Source: Capitulum mitella (lineage: Eukaryota > Arthropoda > Thecostraca > Pollicipedomorpha > Pollicipedidae). Taken from it: a stretch of DNA of 64,000 nt. Location of the stretch: contig CP099851.1 of assembly GCA_030062745.1 (NCBI GenBank), positions 11,286,393 through 11,350,392 of the forward strand. The letters run 5' to 3'. Positions 21,261-33,359 of this stretch are shown here, piece after piece (position 1 is the first letter of the stretch; every line of letters starts with the position of its first letter). Both the position numbers and the translations under genes were made by a program. The notes under the pieces were generated by a model. That model did no database searches. It was given only the letters and a program-made list of their open reading frames with translations, and was not told where the DNA came from.

Positions 21261-23689
21261 AGTGCGAGATTCGCTTTGGTGTCGCGTTGAGGTGGTGCTT
21301 CAAGGAAGTCTCTGACTTACATCCTGTACCCGAGGAAGGGTTGTGCAGTTGCTAGTGTTGCATTTAATTCTGCGGGCGAAGACACCTGAGAATTAAAGGT
21401 GGCAGACAATGTTGGGGACTGTCTCCTGCCTGGGCTAAGAATTATGAATGTGATTATTTGTAGACCAGAATGAATTTTCGGACGTATCGAATACTGGGAG
21501 ACTTCCCAGACATTTGAATATTCCATTGCAGTTGCAAACAAGATCTGAAACCATGAAGCAAACAACCAAAGGACTGCGTGATTTGCATATGATTTTGGAA
21601 TGCGAGATCGACAAAGTTCACGACTGGAGTGACAACAGACAGGGTGACCCCTCGAGGAAAGTGAAGAACTTTTCTCCGGTGTGTGGTCACGACTGTTAGC
21701 AGCACCGAGGCTGGCATCTGTTTGGAAACGAACTGGATTGGAATATAAGTGTTGTCCGTCTGTCTTCCACAATAAGTGTGGCACGGAGGCAGACGTCAGG
21801 AAATGGGCCCATGCGATCGTGTTTCTCGACGTGCTGCTGATAAATCCATTTGGAACTGGATATTAATCACGCTTTGGAACTCAGGTCAATCATTTTTGGC
21901 CCGCGTCGGATGTGGCGTAACTGCAAAGTTTTAACAGTAAAAGCTGAATCTCTGCAAAGATCTGCAGAGATTCATTGACCACCCGTGGGTGATCAACGCA
22001 CACTTTTACCATTTGGTGCTTTATGTTTCGCTGCTGCCTCTCTATCACGACTGTGGCCTGACAATCACGAACGATCACGGTCGTGTGTGCGTGCGCTGCT
22101 AGCCTGATCTTCAGTATAGTGTTGGCAAACTGAACGACTCTTTCGAAATTATTTCACAATCTGTTCGGTTCCGCTTGGAAAATTTGGCCTTACCACTGCC
22201 AATTTACGGGTAACTTAGCTAAAGTTTCCGAGCTGGAAATTAGACCGTCTCCACATAGTTCGAGAACTGCAAATATTACTACAGGTGCCAAGCCACTGGT
22301 GGATACGAAGGATAAGTATTCTTCAGTGGCATCTAACGCAGCCGAAATGATAATTTGTCATAAGGCTTCAGCCGCTGTATTTTGTCATTCCGAAGGCAAA
22401 ATAATATTTTATGGAAAAACATTTTATTCTATATGGCAGCAAAATAGCATTATGTATATACACATATATATATATTTCGTATCATAAAGCAGCATGATGG
22501 TTATAAATTAGTATGACTATGATATCACACATTATCTTGCAAGTAGGACTGTTACTGTAATGCTCCTTTCAAAGGAAAATATCATGAACTAGGCATTCGT
22601 CTGAGATTTCTGATCAAAGTCAGACATAAAACTGTTGCATAATCCATATCTGAACAAAATCAAGAGACTTCGTGAATCTGCTGATTTCGTAAAATGCCAT
22701 ATAGGCGCCCATCATCATATGACTTTAGAAAATCGCACACCGGTTTTACCGTTGGGTGGCAAGTTACTTCGGAGTCGATCCCGTGAGAGCTGCAGGCTCT
22801 AACGCTATCCTACGCCAGCCCGAGATGAGAATCTTCCGCGATCCTTCGCGTACCCGTGAGAGTAGCATCGCCACGTTAGATTTTCCTACGATCAGAATAG
22901 TCATCCCGCGCCCCCGCAGCTGTCCTGGAGTCACTTAAACAAAAAAGGAAAAACAGGCCCTACACTTCGACGGTCTTTTGTCAGACGTGGCGGTCTTCCT
23001 CTGGAGGTTCGTGAAGCGAAAAAATCCGTGTGGTTTTTGTTACGTTCGAATGGCAGCTCCCAATAGGCTGAGATGTCTATGGCTGGTTTGCTGCTCGTCG
23101 CATTGATAAAGCTAGGTTGTTAGTAAACCGCGTTACTTCCAAATATGCTCAAAGATGGCAGCGATGTGGGCATCATTTCACTAGACGAACTCGCAATGTC
23201 AAAGGAAGAGAAACGCTTCTCATGTTTTCAGAAGCGGACCGTACGCGTTTATGGATAGGCTTCATGCTTCGGTAAAACAAGGCTGCTGAGTGAAATAACG
23301 GTTTTTTTAGCAGCAGCTGTCAAGCCTATTTCAATGCTAGTCAAATTTGCTTATGGCTCTAAACACAACTGCTCACCTCGCTTGCAGTGCGTGACAACAA
23401 CAGGACATAGCTAACACAGTTAAGGCGACACCACTCAAAGAGAGTTCGACTGTCAAATACCCCTTGTGGTGACCAGAATTTCATCATTGTATCACAAACC
23501 AGCTTGAGCAATGCTGACAAGCAGAACCAAACGCGATGGCAAAGCTACCTATCCACCATACCGTGGATTAGTATGCAGCTTCTGTTGGAAAACAAAATGC
23601 TCGGAAGTTTTTTAATGATCTGCCACATAAACCTTGCGAGATGCGTACGCGTATGTAGGGCCACTCTGTTTACGAGTTAGGCTGTAGGT
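21261..23689. other. No recognisable gene or repeat
   Basis: About 2.4 kb with no coding family, RNA gene or clear repeat. A few TATATA and TTTCAT strings occur. Open frames do not exceed 155 codons and overlap each other on both strands. Confidence 0.45.
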
Positions 23690-23783
23690 CGACTGCGTCT
23701 TACTTAGCCCTGTCCTCGCGTGGGGGAGGGTGTTCAAAAGACCCTTTCCCCATATGGGAATGAGGCTAAGTAAGACGCAGTCG
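23690..23783. repeat. 20-bp perfect inverted repeat around an element start
   Basis: CGACTGCGTCTTACTTAGCC (23690-23709) and its exact reverse complement (23764-23783) flank 54 bp containing GGGGGAGGG...CCCTTTCCCC. The inner G-run/C-run pair has the form of the TTAA-2 subterminal palindrome. Confidence 0.85.
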
Positions 23784-23905
23784 GCTTATAGCCACTTTTC
23801 CTTCATGTTCTTTTTGTCCATTTTTTATGTCCGTATTATGTTCAATTTTCATAACTTTGTTCTGCTCATGGGCGGAGCCAAGCTAAACTTGAGGTATTTT
23901 TGACA
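23711..23905 (+). mobile_element. TTAA-2 element, 5' fragment
   Basis: After the G-run/C-run block, the sequence to about 23905 aligns with the first ~200 bp of the intact element at 28172: CAATTTTCATAACTTTGTTCTGCTCATGGGCGGAGCCAAG matches the block around 28295-28335. It stops where a second 5' start begins near 23925, so only the 5' end is present. Confidence 0.6.
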
Positions 23906-23924
23906 GTGTCTAAATCTATTCTTA

Positions 23925-25035
23925 TACGCAGGGGAGGGGCTTCAGAAGACCCCTTTCCGTTTTTTTCGCCATTTCCAGGGTTTCTGAAGTAACGTGAAGA
24001 AATCTGTCATCGTCCTATCCATTCGCCTTACGTACGATGTCAAATTTTAGTAATTTTATTTCGCCCATCTCTCAAAAGTCTGCGCTTTTGAGAAACACCT
24101 GAGGCCATTTTCGGCACTGTCGAAGGTAAAAGAAAAATGGCTGTAAAAACGGATTTTTAAGATCCAACTTAAAGGTTTACATGAGTGTCTAGGTAAAAGC
24201 TACACGATCATACACAAGTATTTTTGTTGGCCTTAGTTCACCTTACATGGTCATATCAGTGTCACAATTTGAAATTTGGTTGTATGTTAATATTCTTGAC
24301 GCTATCATTTACCCCAAAAATCCGGAATATATACAGTGTTCTTTAACTGCGTTTCAAGTTGCAGGTCAATGTCACAGGTCAAGGAGCTATGACGTAAAAT
24401 GTCTGCGCGCGAACCCTATATTACGACGGTCATAAACAGGAAATTCGGAAATGAAGTCCCATTAAATGGCTGAAATCGTTATCAACACTATGGAATGAAC
24501 CCAAGATCTTTTTACGTGACTTTAAAGTCATCTCAGATTACCTGAGGTCAAAGGTCGTCAGGTGACCTGATGAAGATGTGATCTTGACAGTTCCCCTTTT
24601 CATGTCTCTGGCGCTCCTATGCCAACATTAAACGGACATTGTAAAACGATTTGTATTTCTGAAGTAAAGAATGACTAGTAATAACTTTAAGATAGTTTTA
24701 AATTTTGTGTTCAGTAAGTTGTTAAAAATGTCGTGGCATTTTCCAAGCCCTGTAAACGCCTATGGATGTTCTCCAAGTTCTTAACGTATGGGATCAAGGG
24801 AAGTCCCATCGATTAGCTCTCGATTCATGGCAACTGCATCAAAATCGGCCGATAAATATCGGAGTTATAGCAAGTAAAAATACATCTCTTCCTGACCACT
24901 GCAAAATTTCAGAACTTCTTTTGGGCAAAAAAAATGGGTTTTACGCCATGGCAAATCGCTTGACTTTTGTTCCTATTAGGTCGAGGGGGGAAGTTCTCAA
25001 AATCTCAGGGAGGCCGAATAAGGCCTCCCTGAGAC
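23925..25035 (+). mobile_element. TTAA-2 element, diverged near-full-length copy
   Basis: It begins near GGGGAGGGGCTTC...CCCCTTTCC and follows the 28172-29379 element in order: CACCTGAGGCCATTTT, GAGCTATGACGTAAAATGTC, GAGGTCAAAGGTC, CCCCTTTTCATGTCTCTGGC, CTCTCGATTCATGGCAACT, then the right subterminal palindrome 25003-25034. The terminal CCC/TTAA at each end is not preserved. The sequence is non-coding; the plus-strand frame at 24762-25124 has no recognisable motif. Confidence 0.7.
25003..25034. repeat. Right subterminal palindrome of the TTAA-2 copy
   Basis: TCTCAGGGAGGCC (25003-25015) pairs perfectly with GGCCTCCCTGAGA (25022-25034) around the loop GAATAA. The reverse-complement loop TTATTC recurs in the palindromes near 25212 and 51980, and a GAATCC version near 29322. 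Confidence 0.8.
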
Positions 25036-25039
25036 TGAG

Positions 25040-25165
25040 CTCCCGGAAAGGGGCGAAGAAAGGGAAAGGGGTGACTTGTTATAACTCCCATGTTTATCGA
25101 CCGATTTCCATGGAACTGTCATGATCGAGAGCTAATTAGACTTCCTGGGCCCATGCAGGAATGCA
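25040..25165 (-). mobile_element. TTAA-2 internal fragment, inverted
   Basis: About 120 bp starting CCGGAAAGGGGCGAAG that nearly duplicates 25366-25490 (same direction). Both are reverse-complement to the 29090-29160 part of the intact element. It ends abruptly at CCATGCAG. It looks like a piece copied from, or left behind by, the adjacent inverted element. Confidence 0.65.
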
Positions 25166-25193
25166 TCCTGAAGTTATGGGTAAGGAAATGGAG

Positions 25194-26341
25194 TTAACCC
25201 TATTCCCGTACCATTCCCGGATGGGGGGCTTATTCGCCCCCTCCCCTGACATCTCGGGAACAATCCGTCAGACCTGATCGCAACAAACGGCGATCGAGTC
25301 GACACTACCTAAACTACATTTTTTATATGAAACTGAAAATATTACATTGATGGGCACAAGGGTAAAAAAACCGGAAAGGAGCGAAGAAAGGGAAAGGGGT
25401 AACTTGTTATAACTCCCATGTTTATCGACCGATTTTGGTGGAATTTTCATGATCGAGAGCTAATTAGACTTTTTCTGGGTCCATGCGTTTAGAATGTTGA
25501 GGAAATTTATAGGCGTTGACAGAGCTTGGAAAATGGGACAAATATCTTTCTTGAAAACCTAATTAACACAAACGTTTCAAATATTTTATGACTTTTACCG
25601 ATTATTCCTTACCTGAAAAATGTCAATCGTTTCACGCTGCTCGTACAGTGTTGGCATAAGTAGCGACGAGCGTGAAAAGGATGAAATTGTCACCATAGCT
25701 TCTTCATCAGGTCAACTTACGGCCTTTCATCTCAGATGACCTAAGATGACTTCAAAGTCACGTAAGATGACCTCGGGCTGATTTCGTAGTGTTCGAAAAC
25801 TTTCCAGTCATGTCAGTTGGCTTTTGTAGGTCATAACTTCTTGACCCGACCTGATATCAGTATCAAATTGTAAGCACACGTAGAGAACACTACGCTGAGC
25901 GACGTGTATTCCTGATTACTTATGAAAAAACCGTCAAAAATACCTCTGTCAAACCAAATTTTAGATTTTGACCTTAACCTTGCGGATTAGCATCCGGCCA
26001 ACAAAAATATTTTGGGGTATTTTCCCAGTTATTTATGTATATCATGTAAAAGTTTAAGTTTTGTCTTAAAAACTGTACTTTTGGCAATTCTTTTCCCTTT
26101 ACCTTTACGCCAAAATGGCCTGAGGTGCCTCCCAGTGGCGCGGTCTTCTCCGTCCCTGAGCAAAATAAAACCATGAAAATTTGATATAATACGTAGGAAG
26201 AATAAATAGGAAAACTGGCTATATCTCGTCAAGCTGCTTTAAAAAAAACCGGAAACGGAGAACTAAAAAAAAAGCGGGAAGGTTTTCTAAAGCCTGTCCA
26301 TACGATGTGACTCTTCGTATGATGTTCGGGAATAGGGTCAA
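25194..26341 (-). mobile_element. TTAA-2 non-autonomous transposon, inverted copy
   Basis: TTAA at 25194-25197 is followed by CCCTATTCCCG; the other end reads CGGGAATAGGG (26327-26337) then TCAA (26338-26341), a one-base change from TTAA. The terminal 11-bp repeats are exact. Between them the sequence is the reverse complement of the 28172 family in order, including GGCCTGAGGTGCCTCCC near 26119 and CGTCAAGCTGC near 26228. A subterminal palindrome GGGGGGC-TTATTC-GCCCCC lies near 25212. Length is about 1.14 kb and no transposase is encoded. TTAA targets and CCC ends point to piggyBac-type mobilisation (inference). Confidence 0.85.
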
Positions 26342-27514
26342 ACCGAAAGAAACGAATTAAGCGGCAGGCTCGTCCCGTGAAACCTATTACATTTTTCTTT
26401 TTTTTTGGGGGGGGGGCTAGTGACGTGTCAACCATTGGGCACCGAATCATGAATTATTTACTACAAGATAGCTCAATTCTTTAAACTGTATGCATTTGCA
26501 GTCCTTATGCGCTCGCCTTGGGTATTGCTTTTTGGCATCATAAATATACCGGGAAGATGTTTTCGCACTTACGCGTTTTTACGGATATTTTCGGACTGCC
26601 CAGTAATGACAGCGAATAATAGCATGGTGTGCTTGACCTTAAACTTTGTCATTTCCCGGGTGCAACAGATAAGAAGATCATTAGATATCGGTTTGTTTTA
26701 CGAAATGCATCGAAGGAAAATAAGTGTGCCGTACAGTATTTTATCGTATCCTTTCAAATGCCAAGAGAAACACAGCAAGCCACGCACTCCATGCATCCCA
26801 GAAAGCGTCTTTCTGGATGTGTTGATCCCCTAGATTGCGTGATTTTAAGGCTGTATTCGTTTTATTGCATCGTTTTATGAACGCTTTCAAATTTTAAGGA
26901 CGTATCGGTTTGTCTGATGATGAGGCTTCCGCAGTGCTGTTGGTATTCTTTTGTTATGTTTTCAAAACCTGAAGAAACTTCGTATGAACAACGTCCATAT
27001 TTAAGATGAAATTCCCATTCAAAACTCTGATGTATTTCATTTTCATTCATGCACGCAGTCTCACAATAGGGGCTGAGTATGCAGTGGAACGTCACGACAC
27101 GACACGAGATGCCGAACTGACAAGAACATATGTTTCCGCCTTATGTTCACAGACTTTCTCCCCAAGAGCCTACCGTTTCAGATGCTCCATCCGTTAATGC
27201 CTAAACGTTTGCGCGACAGTCTTCGTGCTGGAGTGAAGGCGCATGAAGGAGCCACTGTACACAGTGCCTCGTATGGGCTACAGAGAGAGAAGTAAGAAGG
27301 GAAGCTCCGCTGGGGATGTTAGAAGCCCCGCCAACCTACTGTCTCAGCATTTCAACGTCAGATCATGGACTCCAAAGATCATTATGTCACAAAGTTATGC
27401 GTATGTGTTATTTTGCCCTTCAGTGTTGACCTTCCCTCATATTTGGCTATTGTCATGGCCGGAAGAAATAAATAACGGTTGTGGGTCGACTGTGTTCGAC
27501 GAGAACCAGGGCTT
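26342..27514. other. No recognisable gene
   Basis: There is a T-run/G-run at 26396-26415. Otherwise unrecognised mixed sequence between two TTAA-2 clusters. Confidence 0.4.
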
Positions 27515-28167
27515 TTAACCCTATTCCCGGCAGGGGGAGTGCTGAATCCGCCCCCGCTCGGGTTTTTTTGCTTGCCAATTCCAGGCTTTTTAATGCAGCT
27601 TCACGAAACTTAGTGACTTTTCCTAGCTATTCTTTCTACGCACCGTGACAAATTTTCAAAATTCTATTTTGCTCAGGGGCGGAGCCAGGCAACGTTTTTG
27701 GGAGGCACCTCAGGCCATTTTTGGCCATGTTCAGGGTAAAAGGAAAATGTCTGCCAAATACAGAGTTTTTAAGATAGAACTTAAAACGTTATATGGATGT
27801 ATAGCCTAATAGTTAGGCAATCTGCAGATATAATTTTATTCATCTGAGATTACTTTACAAGGTCAGGCCAAGATCAAAAGTCAAAATTTGTCTTTTTGCA
27901 ATAATTTCGGCACCGTTTATTCAAATTTCAAACCCAGAATATAGATGACATAGAACAGTGCACTCTACTTCTGTATCAAGTTTCAGCTTGATATCTGGTC
28001 GGGTCACGGAGCTATGACCTAAAATGTCAGTGCGCCTACCCCATATCGCAATAGTCATAAAATGAATTTTTTAAAATAGAGTGAATTCAAATGATTGAAA
28101 ACGTTTACAGATAATATTAAATGCACACGAGATTATTCCAAGTGACCCCAAGGTCACTGGAGGTCAT
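27515..28167 (+). mobile_element. TTAA-2 element, 5' half, cut by the next copy
   Basis: TTAA 27515-27518 then CCCTATTCCCGGCAGGGGG begins a well-preserved copy closely similar to 28172 onward. It runs for about 650 bp to GGTCACTGGAGGTCATTTAA, where the next element's TTAACCCTATTCCC begins. In the next element the same place reads TTATTTAAGGTC, so the junction lies at a TTAA of the element's own body. The 3' half of this copy is not found beyond the second element. Confidence 0.82.
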
Positions 28168-29383
28168 TTAACCCTATTCCCGGCAGGGGGGGCTGAATCC
28201 GCACCGATCGGGTTTTTTGCTTGCCAATTCCAAGCTTTTTAACGCAGCTTCACGAAACTTGGTAACTTTTCCTAGCTATTCTTTCCACGCGCTGTGACAA
28301 AATTTCACAATTCTACATTGCTCAGGGGCGGAGCCAGGTAACGTTTTTGGGAGGCACCTCATGCCATTTTTGGCCATGTTGAGGGTAAAAGGAAAATGTC
28401 TGCCAAAAGCAGAGTTTTGAAGATAAAACTTAAAGCGTTATATGGATGAATAGCTAAATAGTTTGGCAATGTGCAGATGCAATTTTGTTTATCTGAGGCT
28501 ATTTTAAAAGGTGAGGTCAAGATCAAAAGTCAAAATTTGTTTGTTTTTGCAACAATTTCGACGCCGTTTTTTAAAATGCCAAACCCGGAATATATATGAC
28601 GTAGAACGGTGCCTTCTACTTGTCTACCAAATTTCAGCTTGATATCTGGTCGGGTCACGGAGCTATGATCTAAAATGTCAGTGCGCGTACTCTACTCGCA
28701 ATAGCCATAAAATGAAATTTTTGAAATAGAGTGAATTCAAATGATTGAAAACATTTACAGATAATATTGAATGCACACGAGATCATTCCAAGTGGCCCCA
28801 AGGTCACTGGGGGTTATTTAAGGTCAAAGGTCACAAGTTGATCTGAGAAACGTGTGACCTTGATAGTTTCCCCTTTTTCATGTCCCTGGCACCGCCTATG
28901 CTAACATTATACAACCATTGTGATGCGATTTGTACTTCTTTAGTATAACATGACTAGCAGAAACCAAAAAAGGGTGTTTGCCTCTTTTGTTCGTTCAGTT
29001 GTTAGAAAACTAATCCTCCTATTTTTGAAACCCTGTGAACGCCCATGAATTTTCTCAAAATTTTAGATTTGCGGTCCCATGGTAAAAGCCCTATCCATAA
29101 TCTCTCGATTCATGCCAGTTTCATCGAAATCGGTCGAAAAACAACGGAGTTATAAGAAGTCCAAAAGTACCCCCTATTTTGACATTTTTGCCCCCTGTAT
29201 CCACAAATTTCGACATTTTGAAAAAATTTTTTTTTATAAAAATGTAGTTCACGTCACGGCAAATCGATTGCCGTTTGTTGTGATGAAATTGGACAAGGAG
29301 TTCTCCAGATCTCAGAGGGGGCCGAATCCACCCCCCCTGCCGGGAATCGACCATACCGTCTAGCCCTCCGGGAATATGGTTAA
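28168..29383 (+). mobile_element. TTAA-2 non-autonomous transposon, best preserved copy
   Basis: TTAA 28168-28171 and TTAA 29380-29383 bound a 1208-bp element starting CCCTATTCCCGG and ending CCGGGAATATGG, a 12-bp terminal inverted repeat with one mismatch. Subterminal G-run/C-run blocks occur at 28184-28205 and 29316-29345. The body carries AGGTCA-type half-sites near 28805-28830. It encodes no recognisable protein. It appears inserted into the TTAA of the truncated copy to its left. Confidence 0.88.
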
Positions 29384-31544
29384 ATGGTTCCTTTCCATCA
29401 AACGCCCGAAGGCTCAATAAATGTGCAATAAAATGGAAGAATTCGTCACTCATTCCCCACTGTCGCTTAGTGCGCTTCGGTGAATAATGTTGTACATGCT
29501 TGCATGTGTGGAGCTTCAAAAGTATCCGGCGCTGTCCGATTTAACATGCGTCATGTTTGGCATGCTTAACACTAACATATATTTGACCTTTCAGTATCGC
29601 ATGACCTAGTGTGATTTGTGTCGCCATTTTCCTACATTTTCCTGCATTTACTCCATGGTCCAGACGATTCCAAGACGATTTGAAGATTGACGACGGCACG
29701 CATACTTTTACAAGAGCTTCGGCGTGGTACTTACCTGGAATCTCCTATTTGCGTGCAAAAACGGCATTCTCAGATTGGCAAAATATTTGACATGATCTGT
29801 GGCTTGATACGAGGTCTTGAGGTCCGAAAACGTGGCATTGCTGTGGTCATATCATTACAAGCAATGGATTGGTGTTTCAATCAATCACATAATCATATTA
29901 CAATCATAAGTAAATCGGTCCACTGAGTGCTGTGTTGTCTAATCGGGGGTAGGAGTGATGGGGGGGGTCTGATGCCTCCTCGACAGAAAATCTGAGGTGC
30001 CGACGAAGGTTACATACCTCATTAACTCCAGATCGTTGTCATGGATGCAGACTTTTCTACATCCCAGAGATATTTGCAGAAGGCTTCAGCCGAAACACAT
30101 TGCTAAGCATCGATAAAAACGTGGCTGCTACTCACACAAAAAGGCAACATTTCTTGTTCATTTTCACTCTGGTCTGAAATGATCAACTTTGGCCTCGTGC
30201 GCCCTTTGTCTGGACCGTAAGACTAAATCGGATCGCCTGTTTACTGCAGACTCGTTTGAAATCTTATACAATGCTTCCTTATCATATTCGTCTGCAAAAG
30301 CTTCTGGATGTAATTTGACATTGGCCGATTTCTCGTAACATTAATACTGATCTGACTGCAAGAATATTTGTTTTCTTCTAGATTCGCTAAGACCTTTCCA
30401 AAGGTATTTAATTTTTTCTCAATACGTTCAGCTCTCGAGACCCTGGGAGGTTCTCGTGCACCACCGGCCCAGCTAAGGCAGACCCGAAAAAGGTTCATTT
30501 AATTTTGAATGTGTATGCCTACCTCGGTTTGAAACGCATCCAGCGGAAGCAGCGGCAGCCTGTTGAGACTAGCAGTGCCTCCGTTGTCATCGCACTAATT
30601 TTCATGATTCCTTCAAAGTTGTCTTTGTTATATTTTTGACCTTAAAATGAATACGGTAATATATTTCATTACCGTTTGTATTATCTGGAAATGAATACGG
30701 TAATATATTCCCTTTTCACATAAAAATGGATTAATGAAAACAGGTAACCTGTTGTTACATATCGCAACAATGTTGTAAACTTTTAAAAAGCCTTAATAGT
30801 TCTGACGTCAAACAAGGCCAACGCCTTCACTTGGCTTTAAAGAGATCACTAGCCCTGAAGGCCGGCTGGTTCTTGGCGACTGCTCAAATAGTCACATCTG
30901 AGAACAAGATCTCATGTCTCGTCCGGCTACTGGGGAAATGCCGAACTGCGGCCGCGGCCTTGAAAGTCAACGAAAATGTCCTTCAGGATGACGCCGTGGC
31001 TTGATAAGATGCCATGGACACGTGTCTTTGGAAACGGACAGAGGGGGAATATTAAATCAGCCGATGAAAGCTTCAGATTCATGACATCAACAGTCTATCG
31101 TTTAGTAACGGGATTTCTTCCAACTGCCTTCTCCGCATACGATGGCTAGGTCTTCACGACTGTATGGTTGATATACTGCGTCTCTCTTTCCAGTTAACCT
31201 GATTTCTACGAAGGCACAGAGCCGGTTTTGGGCTTCGCCATCCTACGGCTCCTTGTGTGATCCTAAAGCAGCGCTTGTCAGGTCAGGTGAACTGGTGTTT
31301 CACATTGCCGGGCGTTTTAAACCAGCTGGCCAACCATCGACCGTGATCTGACCACCTTCCACTGCTAGTGAGATTCTACTGTCGCTCATTGGTTAGAGTC
31401 AGCGTTCCAATTTAAACACGTGTGTAACCTGAGGCAGTTTCATTACAGCATCTGGTGCCATCAGGTCTCAAAATGTCGCATTTATGAAGCTTCAAGGTGA
31501 TTTAAGCAAATTTCCTTTGCGTCGTATTGGCACAGGGTTGGTAT
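29384..31544. other. No recognisable gene; small repeats at 30645-30709
   Basis: AAATGAATACGGTAATATAT occurs twice (near 30646 and 30690), and ACGGTAAT/ATTACCGT (30653-30675) forms an 8-bp hairpin. The rest is unrecognised. A strong splice-donor-like CAGGTAAGTA on the minus strand near 29728-29737 is not supported by an exon. Confidence 0.4.
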
Positions 31545-31645
31545 TCGACTCCTATTGACAACCTTTGAATGACGCGAGCCGGCACAGGCCGGTAGAAGTT
31601 AGCAGAAGGCTCGTGCTGTGTAATCATTGAGCTACGCCAAAACAC
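31545..31645 (-). repeat. tRNA-like sequence, probable SINE remnant
   Basis: Read on the minus strand, TGGCGTAGCTCAATGATTACA (near 31640-31620) resembles a tRNA D-arm and pol III A box, and GGAGTCGAATACC (near 31555) resembles the T-arm and B box. The spacing is longer than in a normal tRNA and no full cloverleaf can be drawn, so this is more likely a tRNA-derived SINE head than a functional tRNA. Confidence 0.4.
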
Positions 31646-32642
31646 AGTTTATGATTTATTACACTTTGCGATGCGATAAGCATATCTGGGAAGTATGGCC
31701 TTTTCTGAAAAAGGTGATCAGCGTCATTTTTCGGACTGATGAAATGATGTTCTGGAAAGTTGACCACGGTTCTCTTTAAAGGTAAGCTTCCACCTTCGTG
31801 GCGTTTTCAGAAAAAAAACTGTCATTGAGTAATGAGCTATCCGCCTAGTACTGAGCCGAACACTGAGTTTAAGTCTTCAGTGGAGCTTCCGTTAGTGACT
31901 GAAATGCATTATAAATACTCATTCGAGCTATAGTTGGCACACAGAAGCATGCTGCTATCAACCGACTGCGAGTACTTGAGTAAGTCTACAAACTAGTCTC
32001 GAATTTTCGGCCGAATGTTGCTTTGCCGAATTTGCCGAATTTGGCTTTGCCAAATGTTCGATTCTTAGTTTCAAGTTTCGAACAATCGGCGAATATTTGG
32101 TCAGCCATTTATACGCCCGAAGTTTTGCCGAATATTCGAATGGCAACCGAGCATTCGGATATTTTTTTTGCATTTTGTCGCGGAATCTGGAGATATACCT
32201 GACTCAAATCGTGCAAAAAGCTAATTGGGGTACTGATTTGCGCTTTGTGGCGTCTCTATATCAGTATGGTTGAGAAGAAAATGCGGCCGTGCCACCGAGA
32301 TTGTTCCGCCCTTCCCCACTGTGGCACTAATCTCTACGTCGAGCTCCGTAGGGAAATGTGTAGCACCAAAGTAATCTGCCGCTTCATCCGTGTTTTGCCA
32401 CGGCTGGCAGAAAGGTGGGGTAGGAATAGGGCGGCGAATAAAGGTGGGTATTGCCGGAATTATCAGCCTGTTCTCACTTTAGCATGTTTACTTTTTCTGA
32501 TGTTTACTGGGACGAATGTAGGGAAAATGCCGGCCTCTCGTTGCCTGAATTGGCATGGACGTGCAATGATCCTTGGCATCCATGTTGATTTCCCATCCTT
32601 ATAATATTGCCAATATAAAACAAGTGGCGGAAATGTCCTGTG
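31646..32642. other. No gene; CGAAT-rich segment inside
   Basis: The segment 31996-32164 is rich in TTGCCGAAT and CGAATATTCG strings in both orientations, as at 37416-37565 and 38367-38457. Nothing else is recognised. Confidence 0.45.
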
Positions 32643-33359
32643 TAGAGCTGAGAATTTGGATCCGTTTTTGGATTCCAGTATTATGATGGGTACATTAGAA
32701 TATTCAGATCAAACGCTCAAAACTTTTGAATTTTATGTCACTTCATCTCAAAATGTGCGATCAGAACAATGAGTCAAAATTAAATTCATTCAGAATAGCA
32801 TGAACAAATTATTGGACTTGAAAGTTTCAGCCGGGACCGAGCAACGGGCGGACGGCGGCAGGCCGCTTCCGAGGGAGCGGGGCTGGACAAGGGTTGGGGA
32901 TCATGACGTCCTCGGCAGGAAACTTTCTGCTTGGCAGTCCAACTCATGTGCAACCAGAGCGCAAACCACCAAGCCCTAACGATGGCAGTGCTTTGGATTA
33001 CGGAATGAGCAGGGTGAGAGTAAGGAATCGAATGAGGTCATTCGAATATGGGAGACTAGTAGTCTTGAAATCGGTGGAATACCTCCCACTTGCTCTACGC
33101 CACTGTATCTATACATCGAATTACGGAACAATCGGACAAACGGTAGGCACGAAATCAATCAATATTCGTCAGATAACCTCAGCGCATATTTCTCAAGCGC
33201 CACATGGCAATACTGAATTCAAAATGCATGAAAACGTTTCAATCTGCACAGAGATGTTTTTTGCCACGCTTATTGTCAAAATTTGGAGACATATTGTACT
33301 ATATTTTTGCGAACATCATGGTAGGAAAACATGGCTGGAACTGAAAATATTCCATGTTA

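Noticed and set aside
29728-29740. TACTTACCTGG resembling the 5' end of U1 snRNA, or a minus-strand splice donor CAG|GTAAGTA
   Set aside because: No U1 sequence follows and no protein-like exon precedes it on the minus strand; such a match is expected once or twice by chance here.
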